Source: Linnemannia schmuckeri
Taxonomy: Eukaryota > Mortierellomycota > Mortierellomycetes > Mortierellales > Mortierellaceae
DNA length: 64,000 bases
Direction: 5' to 3'
NCBI GenBank assembly: GCA_029449235.1
Contig: JANATG010000014.1
Span: 1,488,001 to 1,552,000 of the forward strand
Shown: piece after piece, positions 23,075 through 33,704 of the stretch
How positions within the stretch are numbered: position 1 is the first letter of the stretch
Layout of the letters: every line of letters starts with the position of its first letter
The notes under the pieces: generated by a model
Databases searched by the model: none
What the model saw: only the letters and a program-made list of their open reading frames with translations
Told to the model about the DNA's origin: nothing
Translations under genes and position numbers: made by a program

Positions 23075-24995
23075 CTAAAAGCATGTCATAAAATAGGATA
23101 GAAGTACAAGGTCTCCTTTTTTTTCATGCTGCTCCTTTAGCCTCTTGAACTCGTCCGGGATTTCATAGGGATGCCGTGGAAAGGACGTCGCTAATTGTAG
23201 AGCCGGCCAATTCTCGTCCATCCACTCTGCTTCCTTTGTCCTATCGTCGCCGCATTGGAGCCATTGACAGCGGAGACCGACCCAAGCAGATGACGCAACT
23301 TTTTCAACCCGGCTAGGTTGTGCAGATATCCTGAACGCCCAGTTGTTTCGTCGGTGATATTAAGCATGCAGGGAAATGTGTTGCGCTCGATGCATGTATC
23401 CCGTGAAGCTCGGCCTGCTGAAGTTAGGAAAACAGCTTCCAAGTCTAACACCTCAACAACCTTCAATGTTCCAACTTGTCTGTAGAACGCCTCCAGTTGC
23501 TCAAACTGCTCCTTCTCCCCTTCTGAGAGTGTCGCCGGCAGTACCTGTCTGTTGTCGGGCTCAAAGCTGAGATACCGGTACCGTGGTACATTCGGGATGC
23601 CAACAATAAGTCTCGGCCGCTTCATCCGTGTACCGACCCACGGGATTCCGATTGCATCCTCCAGTGTAATGCGCCAATCATATCGACAGATAGACGCATC
23701 TCCAGAACCTCAAGAGCCTGGCAATCCGTCAGTAGGACTTGAATCGCCTTGGAGTCAAAGTTCCGACAACCATCCAAAGAAAGGCTCTGCAAAGCGCTCG
23801 AATGTCTCCTGAAAAGCGATACTGCATCTAGTTCGGGAAGCTCGAATGACGCCTCATTACCGCGGTAACCCTTGAATTGTTGTTGGGATAACAAGTCCAT
23901 GATTTGGAGCGTCAGTTCACCGTTCGCCATACCTTCGCAAAAAACCCTGTAGCTCATATCGCTCAATGCTGGACAGGATCCAGCAATCGCAACTGCAACT
24001 TGTCTTGTACCCGTGATCTCGTCCATTTTGGGCATCGCAAGGTTGCTAACGTTCGGACAATGTTGTAGTATTGACAGAAGATCAGCCACTGAGACATCCT
24101 CCTCCACAGCCTTGAGATTGAGGCTTTTCAACTGAATCAATGGCTCTTGTCGTCGAGGCGCTGATGTCAGACCACACTCCCCGTCCCCCTTCTCCCATGA
24201 CTGTACCTCTTCTGATCCCAAATCGCCATAATCGTCGTCATATTCGCCCTCCTGATCATAATACTCGTATAATTCCATATCCAAGGCCTGCAAAGATGAT
24301 GGGCAGCTGAAAAACAGAGTTAGTGTGAGTGGGTGTTCGATCGGTATCCATGAAAGTGAGAGTTCCTGCAACTTTTCCAGACCAAATATCGACGTGGTGA
24401 GCAGGCAAATATCGCGGTCGTCCTTGAATATGTATCTTTTGAGGGTGATTTGCTGAAGGTGAGAACTGAGCTGGAGTATCCAACAGACTTGAGTAGAAAT
24501 GGCTCTGGGATTTTGATACCATGGGAGATTTTAAGGATAAGGTTCGACAGTTTTGTAGATTGACGCGCGATTGAGATCGATTTCAATCATGGTCAGGAGA
24601 GTCATTGGCGGAATCGGTAGCACTGGGCAGAGATGTGGATCATGCGGAGCGAGCCATAATGGTCATGAGAAAGGTTGTCCCGTTGATTGTGCAAGGCGGT
24701 CCTGGTGGATGATTATGCAATTGAAGTAGTAGACAAGATCAACTAACTCTAAATCGAGTTCCCGCACAAGATGGACGTGTTTTGCTAGTGCGAAGACGGA
24801 TTCATCTGAGCCAAAGATGTTGCTTCTGTCGGGACGGAAGGTGGCAGAGACGTTGCGATAGCGTGCTGGGGTGCACAGTTCGTGTAGGTGTCAACCTGTC
24901 TGCATCAGGCAAGAGATTTCATTACGGTCGAGGCGATTCGTCAACAAAGCGACGAGCTCATTAATGTTGAAAAACCTTGTTGTCACAGGCTCCAT
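23075..24995 (-). pseudogene. Decayed F-box/LRR-like gene, minus copy of an inverted pair
   Basis: Homologous along its whole length to the plus-strand copy at 25272–27214. It starts at ATG 24993–24995 (MEPVTTRFFNINELVALLT, an F-box-like helix). It carries in-frame TGA at 24891–24893 (codon 35), TGA at 24663–24665 and TAA at 24531–24533, with frameshifts near 23680 and 23235. Coding similarity resumes after each: KDDRDICLLTTSIFGLEKLQ, IQLKSLNLKAVEED, DLLSILQHCPNVSNLAMPK, TGRSGYLHNLAGLKKLRHL, and a C-terminus ending near 23075. Repeats of L-x-x-L type with acidic inserts resemble fungal F-box/LRR substrate receptors of SCF ubiquitin ligases. At least five lesions make it non-functional. Confidence 0.82.
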
Positions 24996-25271
24996 AGTGG
25001 TGCTATTGTTGCAATGCCGGTTCCTGGGTTCCTGTCGGGGGTGGATGTTGATCGTGGGTGTTCTCAAACAATTTCCAAGAGCGCTTGTGTTCTTTTGTTG
25101 CTAAGCAAGGGTGCATTAGTGTGAAAGGACCAATGCAGCTAAGCCACCTCCAGATTTACAATTCCTATTTCTTGTCACCCACACAAACACAAACCTTATT
25201 TCCTTCTCTCACAATCACCTTCAAGGCAACCCAAGGATTCCAAGAACCGGCATTGCAACAATAGCACCAGC
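24996..25271. promoter_or_regulatory. Shared spacer of the head-to-head F-box/LRR pair
   Basis: 276 bp between the two outward-facing start codons. The right half (25140–25230) is rich in C/A/T, as in a plus-strand leader. It may be the fold point of an inverted duplication. Confidence 0.45.
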
Positions 25272-27214
25272 ATGGAGCCTGCAACGCAACGATTCTTTAA
25301 CATCTGCGAACTGGTCGCGATGCTGACGATATACCTCGACCGCAAGGAAATCTCCAGACTAATGCGGACAAACTAGCAATTGCGGGAGCTCTGCATGCCC
25401 GCACACTACTACAGCGTTCTTGCCACCTACGACCAGAATCGAAACCACGACCCTGACTTTGACGACTCGGAACCTGGCCCAGTCCACTCGATCTTTCGCT
25501 CAGCCGCTTCGACCCTTGCGCTCTCCAACAACGTACATCATATTCGAGAACTCGTTTTTAAACTTAACGACATCGTCTATTACACCAATTGCGTTTTCGC
25601 CTTCCAGGATTTCGCTTCTCAAGCAGCAATCGGACAGCAGCAGCGCCAGGAGCAGCACTTCCCCTCACGACCACTCTGGATTGCACCACCGGATCCGCTC
25701 AGTTGTTGTGTTCTGCCCATCCCACCGGTGACTTTTCTAACGAAGCTGGAAATTGATATCGCTTATTTTGACGGGTTCGTGTCTTGTCCCTACTATCTAC
25801 CCAGCAGCAAGGACCCAAGAGCTACCGCCACCCATATCTGCTGGATTCTGCGCCTCAACCCACACCTTACAGACATCGTCATTTCCGGGCTTTCACTCAA
25901 GGATGATCGGGATGTTCGACTTTTTAGCATGTCGATGGTTGATCTGGACAGGTTGCAGAAACTCTCCCTTTTAATGTTAACATGGAAGGAAATGACGCGT
26001 GTTAGGTTAGCACCCACCATATTCTACTGCTGCCCACCGTCATTGCCCAGTTTACGTTTAGAGATTCGTGAGGAGGACATGTCTGGCTATGCGTTTGAAT
26101 TTACAGATGAGTGTTGTCTACAGGAGCCGGGGGAACTCCTTTCTTGGGAGAAGGAGGATGAGGAGTGGGGCCTGACGACAATAGCCCGGCGACAGGGACC
26201 ATTGCAACATTTGACGACTCTCGATCTCAAGGAGTCGGAAGAGATTGTTCCAGAAGCCGATATCTTATCCATGCTGCGACATTGTCCGAATCTTTGCGAG
26301 CTTGGAATGCCCAACATTGACGAGACCAAGGATGCGGACCGACTTACAGCTGCGATCGCCGAATCCTGCCCGGCCTTGAACGAACTGACCTATCGGAGCT
26401 ACTGCAAGGATGATGCGGACGGTGTGCTGATGTTGCGGATTATGGATCTGTTATCCCACAGCAGGTCAAGTGCCTCTACTGTGAGGAGAGCTCATTCACG
26501 GTTCCTGAACTGGAAGCAGCAGCACTTTTCAGGAGGCATTCTATCACATTGCAAAGGTTGACTTTAGGTGAATGTCATAATATCAACTCCAAGGCGATCC
26601 AGGTCCTTTTGGTGGAATGCCGAGGCCTTGAAGTGTTGAAGACTCGGTGGCCGGGCGAACGGCATGGACTGTGTATCGAGTTGGAGGACGCGATCGAATT
26701 CCCATGGGAGTGTACAAGAATTCGGGATCTCAACCTTGCCATCGGCATTCCAGATGAGCCACTTCATCGACATCTTGGGGTAGAACCTTACTACAACCGA
26801 CCGGTCCCAATAACACTTTCTGCAGCGGAGAGAGAGCAGTTTGAGAAGCTGGAAGCTCTCTATGGTCAAATAGGAACTCTTACACAAGTCGAGGGGCTTT
26901 GCTTGGAAGTTACATTCTATGATCCAGAGGGTCTGCGTCCATTATCCAAGCTCATGAGGTTCAACACGTTTCCTGGTATGCTCAGCATCGGCGATGAGAA
27001 TACTGGACGACCAGGATATCTTCATCATCTGGTTGGTTTGACGAAGTTGAGGAAGCTGAGCGGATCGGTTTCGGCGGCGACTGACGAGGCCAAGGTGACG
27101 GTGGGACTGAAGGAAGCCGAGTGGATGCAGGAGCATTGGCCGCTTCTGAAATTTGACTTCATCTTTCCACATTGTCGCACTTTTCAGGATGTGACTAGAT
27201 GGTTGAAAGATTGA
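25272..27214 (+). pseudogene. Decayed F-box/LRR-like gene, plus copy of an inverted pair
   Basis: Start ATG 25272–25274 (MEPATQRFFNICELVAMLT). TAG at 25374–25376 interrupts codon 35, the same codon as the first stop in the minus copy. The frame is then open for ~390 codons, and a 1-nt loss near 26457–26461 (LLSHS where the paralogue has LLSQQQ) ends it. The downstream frame from 26462 to 27214 continues the homology (LQRLTLGECHNINSKAIQ, ELEDAIEFPWECTRIRDLNL, GRPGYLHHLVGLTKLRKLSG) to a plausible C-terminus FQDVTRWLKD. Apart from these two lesions the ~645-residue protein is complete. If the codon-35 stop is avoided by a downstream start at MPAHYYSV, the F-box-like part would be lost. Role by family: substrate receptor of an SCF-type ligase (inference). 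Confidence 0.82.
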
Positions 27215-27459
27215 CATAACGTTTGATTTTTATTTCTTTTTAAAAAAAAAATAATAAAAGCTCGTTGTTATATGTTATTTCCTGCATCTTTTCTTCAGCT
27301 TGTGATTTTCTCTTGGCTCCACAACTCCATTCTCCACTGTAGCATCTAGTCTTTACAATCTTTCTGCCTTTGAAAATAATCGCGGTCAAAATAATGCCCT
27401 CGCATCTTCTTTGCCTATGGTGCAGGAAAATCGTTTGTCGACTAAATATTTTTTTTTAT

Positions 27460-28601
27460 TTATGGCTCATAGACAACGTCGGTACGCAGGACATATTTGA
27501 ACCCACGCTGGACAATCAACGCCTCATGCAACATACACTCATCCCCATGCTTGTGCACCAACAGCAACCCCCTCTCAGGCTTAACAGCAACCCCGCCATT
27601 TGGTAGCGTATAACTCAATCCTGACTCTCCACCTACTCCTGCTGCTCCTGATCCTGGTGCTCCTAATGCTGCTGCATTTCCATTGCCGGCAGCTTTGTTT
27701 CCGCCTCCCTTCTTGCCACCTCCCCGTGTAGGTGCAGTGACGCCAGAAGTCGGGATAGGTTTTTTACCTTTTGGGTAAAACACGGTCTCGCCACCAATTA
27801 GGTCTGGATCCCGTTCTCCATTGAGGTAGATCAAGACGGTGTATTCCGAGACGACATCGTTACCTGAGTCGTCCTTTTCGATGACGGATTCATCGTAATG
27901 TGCGCCGAAGGATTGGCCCTGTTGGTATCTATACATCCTGATGTTTCGGCTAAGGCCAACAGCGTGGCGGACCCTTTTGTTGTTCCTTGTTCCCGATGTC
28001 TGTGGTTGTCATGTCCAGTCATTAATGAGTTGGTTTGAGTTGTTGAGCAATTGTCGTGAACGTAAATACAGAAAGATAGCGAGGATAGTAATTAGAATGC
28101 TGTTTGATTGTTTTTTGTCTATCGTCCCTACTGCTGCAACAAACAAACATAAAAAATGAAACCTACGATACTATGACCCTGGACAGTCTCAAGCCCATAC
28201 TTGGGGTGCTCCCAAAGCTCCCTCCACCGATCGCGTAACCCACACTTATTCCATACCATACTCGCAAATTCCGGCGAATCAAATTGAATCCTGTCATTGT
28301 CCCGGAACGCATAGCCCGGGCGAGGGATCTTGACGGGTCGTGGTTTTGATGGGTCAAGTTTATCGTCGATTTGGAGTTTCATCTCCTGGAGGAGGTAGTC
28401 AGTGAGGGCTCGGGTATCGGGAAGGGAGAGGAAGTTTGGGAAGACGAGGACTTGACAGGGGCCGAGGATTGTTGTCCATCGGGGCGCGGGGCGGGAGGAT
28501 GAGAATGAGGGGGAGGAGAGGCGGGGCCATTCTAGGAAGGATTCCTGGTCGTGATCGTTGTTGTTCGTTTCTTCTTCGTCGTTACAGGTTGGGCGTGCCA
28601 T
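27460..28601 (-). CDS. 2-oxoglutarate/Fe(II) dioxygenase, prolyl 4-hydroxylase type, ~324 aa
   Basis: Two exons: 28167–28601 and 27460–27999, intron 167 nt (donor GTAGGT, acceptor CCACAG). The acceptor is chosen because it keeps RVRHAVGLSRNIRMYRYQQG in frame. The catalytic core is complete: the GLSRNIRMYRY strand, metal ligands HYDES (His and Asp), the distal His in ECMLHEAL, and the 2OG-binding basic residue in VQRGFKYVLRTDVVY. VLIYLNGERD ... LIGGETVFYP is the conserved barrel strand. A Gly/Ala/Lys-rich low-complexity insert (~80 residues) splits the barrel between GGETVFYP and GGVAVKPERGLLLVH. There is no signal peptide, so it is probably cytosolic or nuclear, unlike ER collagen-type P4Hs. 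The substrate is not predictable. It ends 245 bp from the F-box/LRR pseudogene, tail to tail. Confidence 0.88.
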
Positions 28602-29505
28602 TACAACTGTCCTTTTTGTGTTCTTGTTGAATTGGGTGATGCTGATTAGCTCTTGTTGTTGTGATTGTTGGGTTAACTAATTCTTGAATCTTCTTGCTGA
28701 ATGAATTTCTGTGGCGGCGATGCGGACGATGCTTAGCGAATTCCTAATTCCTTTATGAATGTGAGGTTGGTGATGGTCAAGTTGCGAGTTGTGGTATTCG
28801 TTGTTTTTATCAAAAAGTAGCACTAATTACAAGTGAGAGCAAGTCACAAATTTTTTCTTGCAGAGACAAAAAAATGCGATGATCAATCATCTAAGCGGGC
28901 ACAGTTCCAGATAACTTTAAAGTGGGTGATGGTTCAATTGATCGTACCAAGAAGCAGATAAGCGGATGTTTCTACTTCTCTGTTCTCTACTGATAACGTC
29001 CATCATCAGACATTGGAATGCGTCGTCGCGTCGAAATACATCTTTTCAGGATGTGCTGAAAAAAAAAGAGTCTTTCCTGATCAAAAATATTTTTCTTTGT
29101 TTTTGCTTGTGAAAAATGTGAAAGAGTGTGGGGTTTCGTGTTGACGTGTCGGAGTTGGAGGAGAGCATGACAACTGGCCCCAGAGGAACAAGGAACAGAA
29201 TTTTTTTTTGTTCATTTTCCCACGAGGGGACAAGAGAGGCGTGACAACAAAGAGTAAAGTCGTCTGTTTACTCATTTCCAAGAGAGTAGGTCAACATATT
29301 GACAGTGCATGGGCCATGCTATCTCTATCAAATGGCAGCACTGCCCGAGCGATCGACCCCGTTCCCCTCTTTCTGTTGCTTTATGAAGAGGATATTTCAA
29401 AATCAAAATCAAAGTGAACACTTCCACTTTTATTATCTTCATCCTTCACTTCTGCATTACACATTTCACTCATTCACTCATTCGTCTTCCCTCATCAACA
29501 AAAGC
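28602..29505. promoter_or_regulatory. Divergent upstream region
   Basis: 904 bp between two outward-facing genes. It is AT-rich in the middle, with a C/T/A-rich plus-strand leader from 29420 to 29500. No coding signal. Confidence 0.55.
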
Positions 29506-31272
29506 ATGCCCTCCATCCTACTCCCAGAGTTGGTAGCACTCATCGCCTCGCATCTCCACCAGCACGACCTCTCCCCCCTCGTCCGCGTCAATACCGAATA
29601 CCGTCTCGCATATACTCCTCACCTCTGGAAAACGGTCAACATCTCGGGTCATTCTCATGCTACCACCTTCAAAACCCCCGCGACCCAACAAGCACTCCAC
29701 CGATACTGTCACCATATCCGGACTATTCGCTCTCGACCGCCAGATATGCACTTCTTGGCGCTGTTGCATGATATCCCCGCGCTGTGCAACTTGACGAGGT
29801 TTTCGTTTTTGCCACAGTATTGGTATGAACAGAGTGTTGTTTCTCTAGTCCTGGTGTTGAAGAGGAATCCCTGTTTGCAGTTCTTGACGATTCAGTCGCC
29901 GACGCTGCAGCATGGGGATGGGGAGCGCTTGTTGTTGGCTGTTGCGGAAAGTCTTCCGAGACTGAGGGAGTTGGAATTGTCGTTGGCGCATGATAAGGTG
30001 TTGAGGCCGAACGTTGTTAGGACGTTCTTGGAGACGCTTTCATCAGATCTTGAGATCTTGACCCTGAGCGTCTCTTTCTGCGGAGGCATGCAGACCAACC
30101 CCAACTTTGCGACACTAGGCAAGTCTGTGGAGGGGAGTAGGTCACATCCAAAACTTCGAATACTTAACCTATCGACCCGCTGCGATGCCGATAAAGATCT
30201 GACGATTGTCCCCGCGGTCTTGTTGACATTCCTTCAAGGATGTCAGAACCTCGAATCTGTTGACGACGATCTGATCACGCTAAAGAACTATCGATCTTGG
30301 ATCTTTGCCTACCAGGTTATCCTTGAAGTCTTGCTGCAGAGGACAACCGAGTTGACACATCTGCGACAAGAATGCAACATCCCGCTCGGATTCAACTACA
30401 ACAACCCACGACGCGATACAGAGATGGCCCAGATCATCTCCAGTCTCGGAAAACGGAACGGGATTCAGGAAGGGTGGAATATCCTGTCACTCATGACGGG
30501 TCAACAACCCCGTCCGGCCTGCGGACGCGCACTCATCAAAGCATCAAAACACGGACTTCGAAAACTGGTTCTCGACGGTGGCGCTGGGATCTCGAGTCAG
30601 GACATCCAATCCATTTTCCAGCATGGTCGATCTCTACGCGTCTTTCGCCCCTACGCCCTCCCCTCACTCCTGGCATCAGACTGTATCCGCTGCCCCTGGT
30701 CATGTACAAGGCTCACAATCCTAAACCTCCAGATCACAGGAATCCCCAGACCAGACATTCAAATCGATTTTATGGGCCAGCCTATTCCCACAGGGTCATC
30801 AACACCCCCCTTCCACCGCGGGACCATGGCAGAAAGTCGGGCTCTCCAACGAAAAGTCTACGCCCAACTCGGCTCCCTTATCTGTCTCCGCGAGTTGACC
30901 CTAGGGAACGACAGTTTTGTCTCCAGCCTAATCGTCGACGACAGGGGCGAGAATGGACCCGTATACTTCGACCCACGGTTTCAATCCGACTGTCTCGAGA
31001 TGAGCCTTGCCAGTGGTATAGCTCTCCTTTCAGGCCTTCAGGCGCTTCAAAAGTTGAGAGTGAACAACATGGACCACCGTCTAGGCGCAGAAGAGGTACG
31101 GTGGATAGATCGGACATTTCCGAACCTACAGATCTTGGGAGGCTTGAGACGGACCGAGTGGCCGGGATCGTCAATTAATCAGATGAGGTCGAATGAGATG
31201 ATCCCCTTTGGACGACCCTTTGGTGCTGGGCCTGCTGCCTTGCAATGCAACGTCGGCTTTAAATTTGAATAG
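29506..31272 (+). CDS. Intact F-box/LRR-like protein, 588 aa
   Basis: Single exon. The start MPSILLPELVALIASHLHQH at 29506 follows a C/T/A-rich leader; the upstream in-frame codons are not protein-like. The N-terminus (LPELVALIASHL ... LVRVNTEYRLAYTPHLWKTV) is F-box-like. The rest is a series of leucine-rich repeats: LCNLTRFSFLPQYW, CLQFLTIQSPTLQ, LPRLRELELSLAH, DLEILTLSVSF, HPKLRILNLSTR, CQNLESVDDDL, GLRKLVLDGGAGIS, LTILNLQITGI, CLRELTLGND, ALQKLRVNNMD, FPNLQILGGLRR. It belongs to the same broad class as the decayed pair at 23–27 kb but is a distinct subfamily. Likely role: SCF ubiquitin-ligase substrate receptor (inference). Confidence 0.85.
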   Translation: MPSILLPELVALIASHLHQHDLSPLVRVNTEYRLAYTPHLWKTVNISGHSHATTFKTPATQQALHRYCHHIRTIRSRPPDMHFLALLHDIPALCNLTRFSFLPQYWYEQSVVSLVLVLKRNPCLQFLTIQSPTLQHGDGERLLLAVAESLPRLRELELSLAHDKVLRPNVVRTFLETLSSDLEILTLSVSFCGGMQTNPNFATLGKSVEGSRSHPKLRILNLSTRCDADKDLTIVPAVLLTFLQGCQNLESVDDDLITLKNYRSWIFAYQVILEVLLQRTTELTHLRQECNIPLGFNYNNPRRDTEMAQIISSLGKRNGIQEGWNILSLMTGQQPRPACGRALIKASKHGLRKLVLDGGAGISSQDIQSIFQHGRSLRVFRPYALPSLLASDCIRCPWSCTRLTILNLQITGIPRPDIQIDFMGQPIPTGSSTPPFHRGTMAESRALQRKVYAQLGSLICLRELTLGNDSFVSSLIVDDRGENGPVYFDPRFQSDCLEMSLASGIALLSGLQALQKLRVNNMDHRLGAEEVRWIDRTFPNLQILGGLRRTEWPGSSINQMRSNEMIPFGRPFGAGPAALQCNVGFKFE

Positions 31273-32076
31273 CACCTCGCAGCAATACACTTTTAAGCCC
31301 GCTACGTCTTCCTCCTTTTGTTTTTTATATGTGTTATGTTTTTTTTCCCTCAAAACAGAAAGCGATTTGTAACACGGAGCATCACTTGTTTTTTTCCGAG
31401 ATGATTTCACAAAAGGTGAAACACTTCCCCCTTTTTTTCAATCCCAAGGGCGAAGCCCTTCTCTATCGGTGTATGAACATCGATGTACCATAGCAAGAAA
31501 ATAATTTGAGCCTGATCACACATGCAAAGTACAATGCCATCCAAAGGACGATCGCTTTTCATTTTTCACATTTTTTTGTATATTTTATTCAAAATTAGGG
31601 GTCCACTGAAGGGAATGAATGAAATGAGGTGAATATGCACATAAGGATGTTGTTGTTGATACAAGGATTGGAGGTTATGATGCTATTGCTGATACAAGTT
31701 TGAAGGCTGAGAAGGGATGTTGATAGTGTTGTTGCTATTATTTCTGCTACTGCTGCAAGTTATGTTTTGTTGGCCAAAGGCAAATGAAAGACGATGCTGA
31801 GTGTTGTAAAAAGTGATAATGGTGAAGCTGTTGAGAAGAAATAACTGATTATGAAGAATGTAGTACGGCGGTGCTTGCGGCTGTAACCATATCTTTCGGT
31901 TACGCTGAGTTGTTGTTTTTGTTGCTGATGCTACTGCATGTGGGGGTTGATATGAATGAAAGGGTCGCCTTACAAAAAAAATAGAAGAAAATAATGGATT
32001 TCTGCCGGTACCCGACAATGACATTAAGTGGTGACGATGATTACTGTTATTTAAGACAGCCGTCCAATAAGGAGAT
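31273..32076. other. Intergenic spacer
   Basis: 3' region between the F-box/LRR gene and the end of a decayed minus-strand gene. It holds the small palindrome at 31446–31460 and no supported gene. Confidence 0.6.
31446..31460. repeat. Perfect short palindrome AAGGGC-GAA-GCCCTT
   Basis: 6-bp arms with a GAA loop, GC-rich within AT-rich sequence. It could form a stable hairpin at the transcript 3' end or be a mobile GC cluster. Confidence 0.6.
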
Positions 32077-32984
32077 CTACAGGTCGGCAACCTTGAACTC
32101 AGGAATAGTACGTCCGACAATAGTGAAATTTACTGTTGAGGTCGATTCCAAGACTGACTCGGCAGATTCGTAGGCAGCATCGCGATCGGAAAGAAGAATC
32201 GAGCCGGGTGGGGTAATGAAGTTTCCCCACATATCGTGCTCGTCATCACAGTTAAAGGTAGGGGTCGTCGGCTACGGTCGTCAATAAGGCTGATGGAGCA
32301 GGTATCGTCGGTGGGGTTGATGGCGCTGGCCTCCTTGTAGTTGAGTCGTTAGAATTGCCGATGCACTCGGTGCCTGACTGGGTGGTGGTGCTGTCCAAGA
32401 GGTCATTCACGACGTTCACTGCGAGGAAAAATCCATCTGTGTGTTGTAGAGGAGGCCGACTTCACCCTTGGCGAGAGCCTTAAGGTACTCATTGCCCGCA
32501 TCAGAGTTCGACGTCAGCCAAGCTTGAATTTTGTCGTGGGTCGAGTTGACGTGTCTGACTTGGTCCTTAATCTGCGCGAAGGAGGTGCGGGTATCGCTGG
32601 TATTGACCTGCTTGGGGCAGTGGTGGCTGTCCTTGACGATCTTGGTACGGGCAACACGGTTGAGGCGGGAGCGTTGGGCGGCCATGTTGGAGGCTAGTTT
32701 GGCAAGTGTATCGGGATCGAGTTGTGCCCTCGACAGCTCTGCATCCCAAAACATATCTAAGATATTGTCTCGGAGGCCGCGCCCGTCCCATTTGAGAGGA
32801 ACTTGAAATGAATATTAGGGTTGATGGCGGTCGTCGTGCAGGCGGCATTTGAGGCGTTGACAGTCTTGCGTCTGAGAAGGCCAGCGGCTATGGTGGTGAA
32901 GTTCTTGATGCCGGTGAGGAAGGCCATGGTGTTGTTGATATGTGCTTGCAGAGTGTTGGTGTATTGTTGAAGGTAGGTGTTCAA
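32077..32984 (-). pseudogene. Decayed gene of unknown family
   Basis: Minus-strand coding remnants keep the same order but change frame at least four times: near 32760–32790 (before NILDMFWDAELSRAQ), at the T5 run near 32425–32430 (MDF|FLAVNVVNDLLD), near 32340, and near 32255–32265. The last part, CDDEHDMWGNFITPPGSIL ... VESTSTVNFTIVGRTIPEF-like, ends at TAG 32077–32079. Much of it is helical (ELSRAQLDPDTLAKLASNMA). N-terminal sequence may extend upstream past 32984 (AFLLSSSPPFLNTYLQQY). Several N-x-T sites and paired Cys hint at a secreted protein, but no signal peptide is clear. The breaks are too many for sequencing error. Confidence 0.6.
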
Positions 32985-33643
32985 GAAAGGTGGACTGCTT
33001 GATAACAGGAAGGCTGAGCGGGTAGGGCTGCTATGCGGTTCTTTTGTGCCTTTGGCTGGTCAGATGGTGACTGAAACTACTTAGAGGATGTACAGCAAGC
33101 GAGAGGTACAGAGTAGGAGAGACGAGCCAAGAAGGAGTGCTTGGTGGTGGACACGCTAAAAAAGAGTAGAGGGTGGTTTGCTGATTCAAAAAGAGGAGTT
33201 GGACCACCGTGGGTAGGTGTGGTTGAGTAAAGACACACACAAACAAGAATGGCGAGGCTCGAAGAGAGTGGATGCAGCAAAGGCGTGAGGGAAGAGAAGT
33301 GAGTATGTCTAGCTAAAGATAGAAGAGGGGGAAAGAGTAGAAAGAGGAGGGAGGCTGTGTTGGCTGTTTGTTGTTGTTGTTGTTGTGAGTAAGAAAGGTA
33401 AATGAATTTCACTTACGAGAAAAAGGAAGGGAAATGAATGAGTTTTTGTTTGTTTGTGGGATAAATGGATGAAGAAGAGAGGAGGGGAGAGGGATGCAGA
33501 ATGAGCCAATTACGAACTTGAATGAGCACAAGAAGGTAAGGAGAGAGCAAAGAAAGTGTGACAAAGAAGGAAGGGAAAGATGAGAGTGAGTGAGTGTATG
33601 TGTTTGTCTGTTTGAAAAGTGAAGGGGAGAAAGAAAGGTGACA
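32985..33643. other. Leader of the decayed gene, interrupted by the LINE
   Basis: Purine-rich on the plus strand (C/T-rich on the minus strand), like the leaders of other minus-strand genes here. Open frames here are composition-driven. The LINE has inserted at the left end of this stretch's continuation (33657/39167). Confidence 0.55.
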
Positions 33644-33656
33644 GTGAAGGCGAAGA
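33644..33656. repeat. LINE target-site duplication, left copy
   Basis: GTGAAGGCGAAGA, identical to 39167–39179, directly abutting the element's oligo(A) tail (T run on the plus strand at 33657). Confidence 0.92.
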
Positions 33657-33704
33657 TTTTTTTTTTTTTTTTTTTTTTATTTTTAAAGATTTTTAGTCTT
33701 TTTA

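Noticed and set aside
30372..31178. 268-codon plus-strand open frame
   Set aside because: Overlaps the intact F-box/LRR gene in another frame. Its Arg/Pro/Ser-rich composition is typical of a shadow frame.
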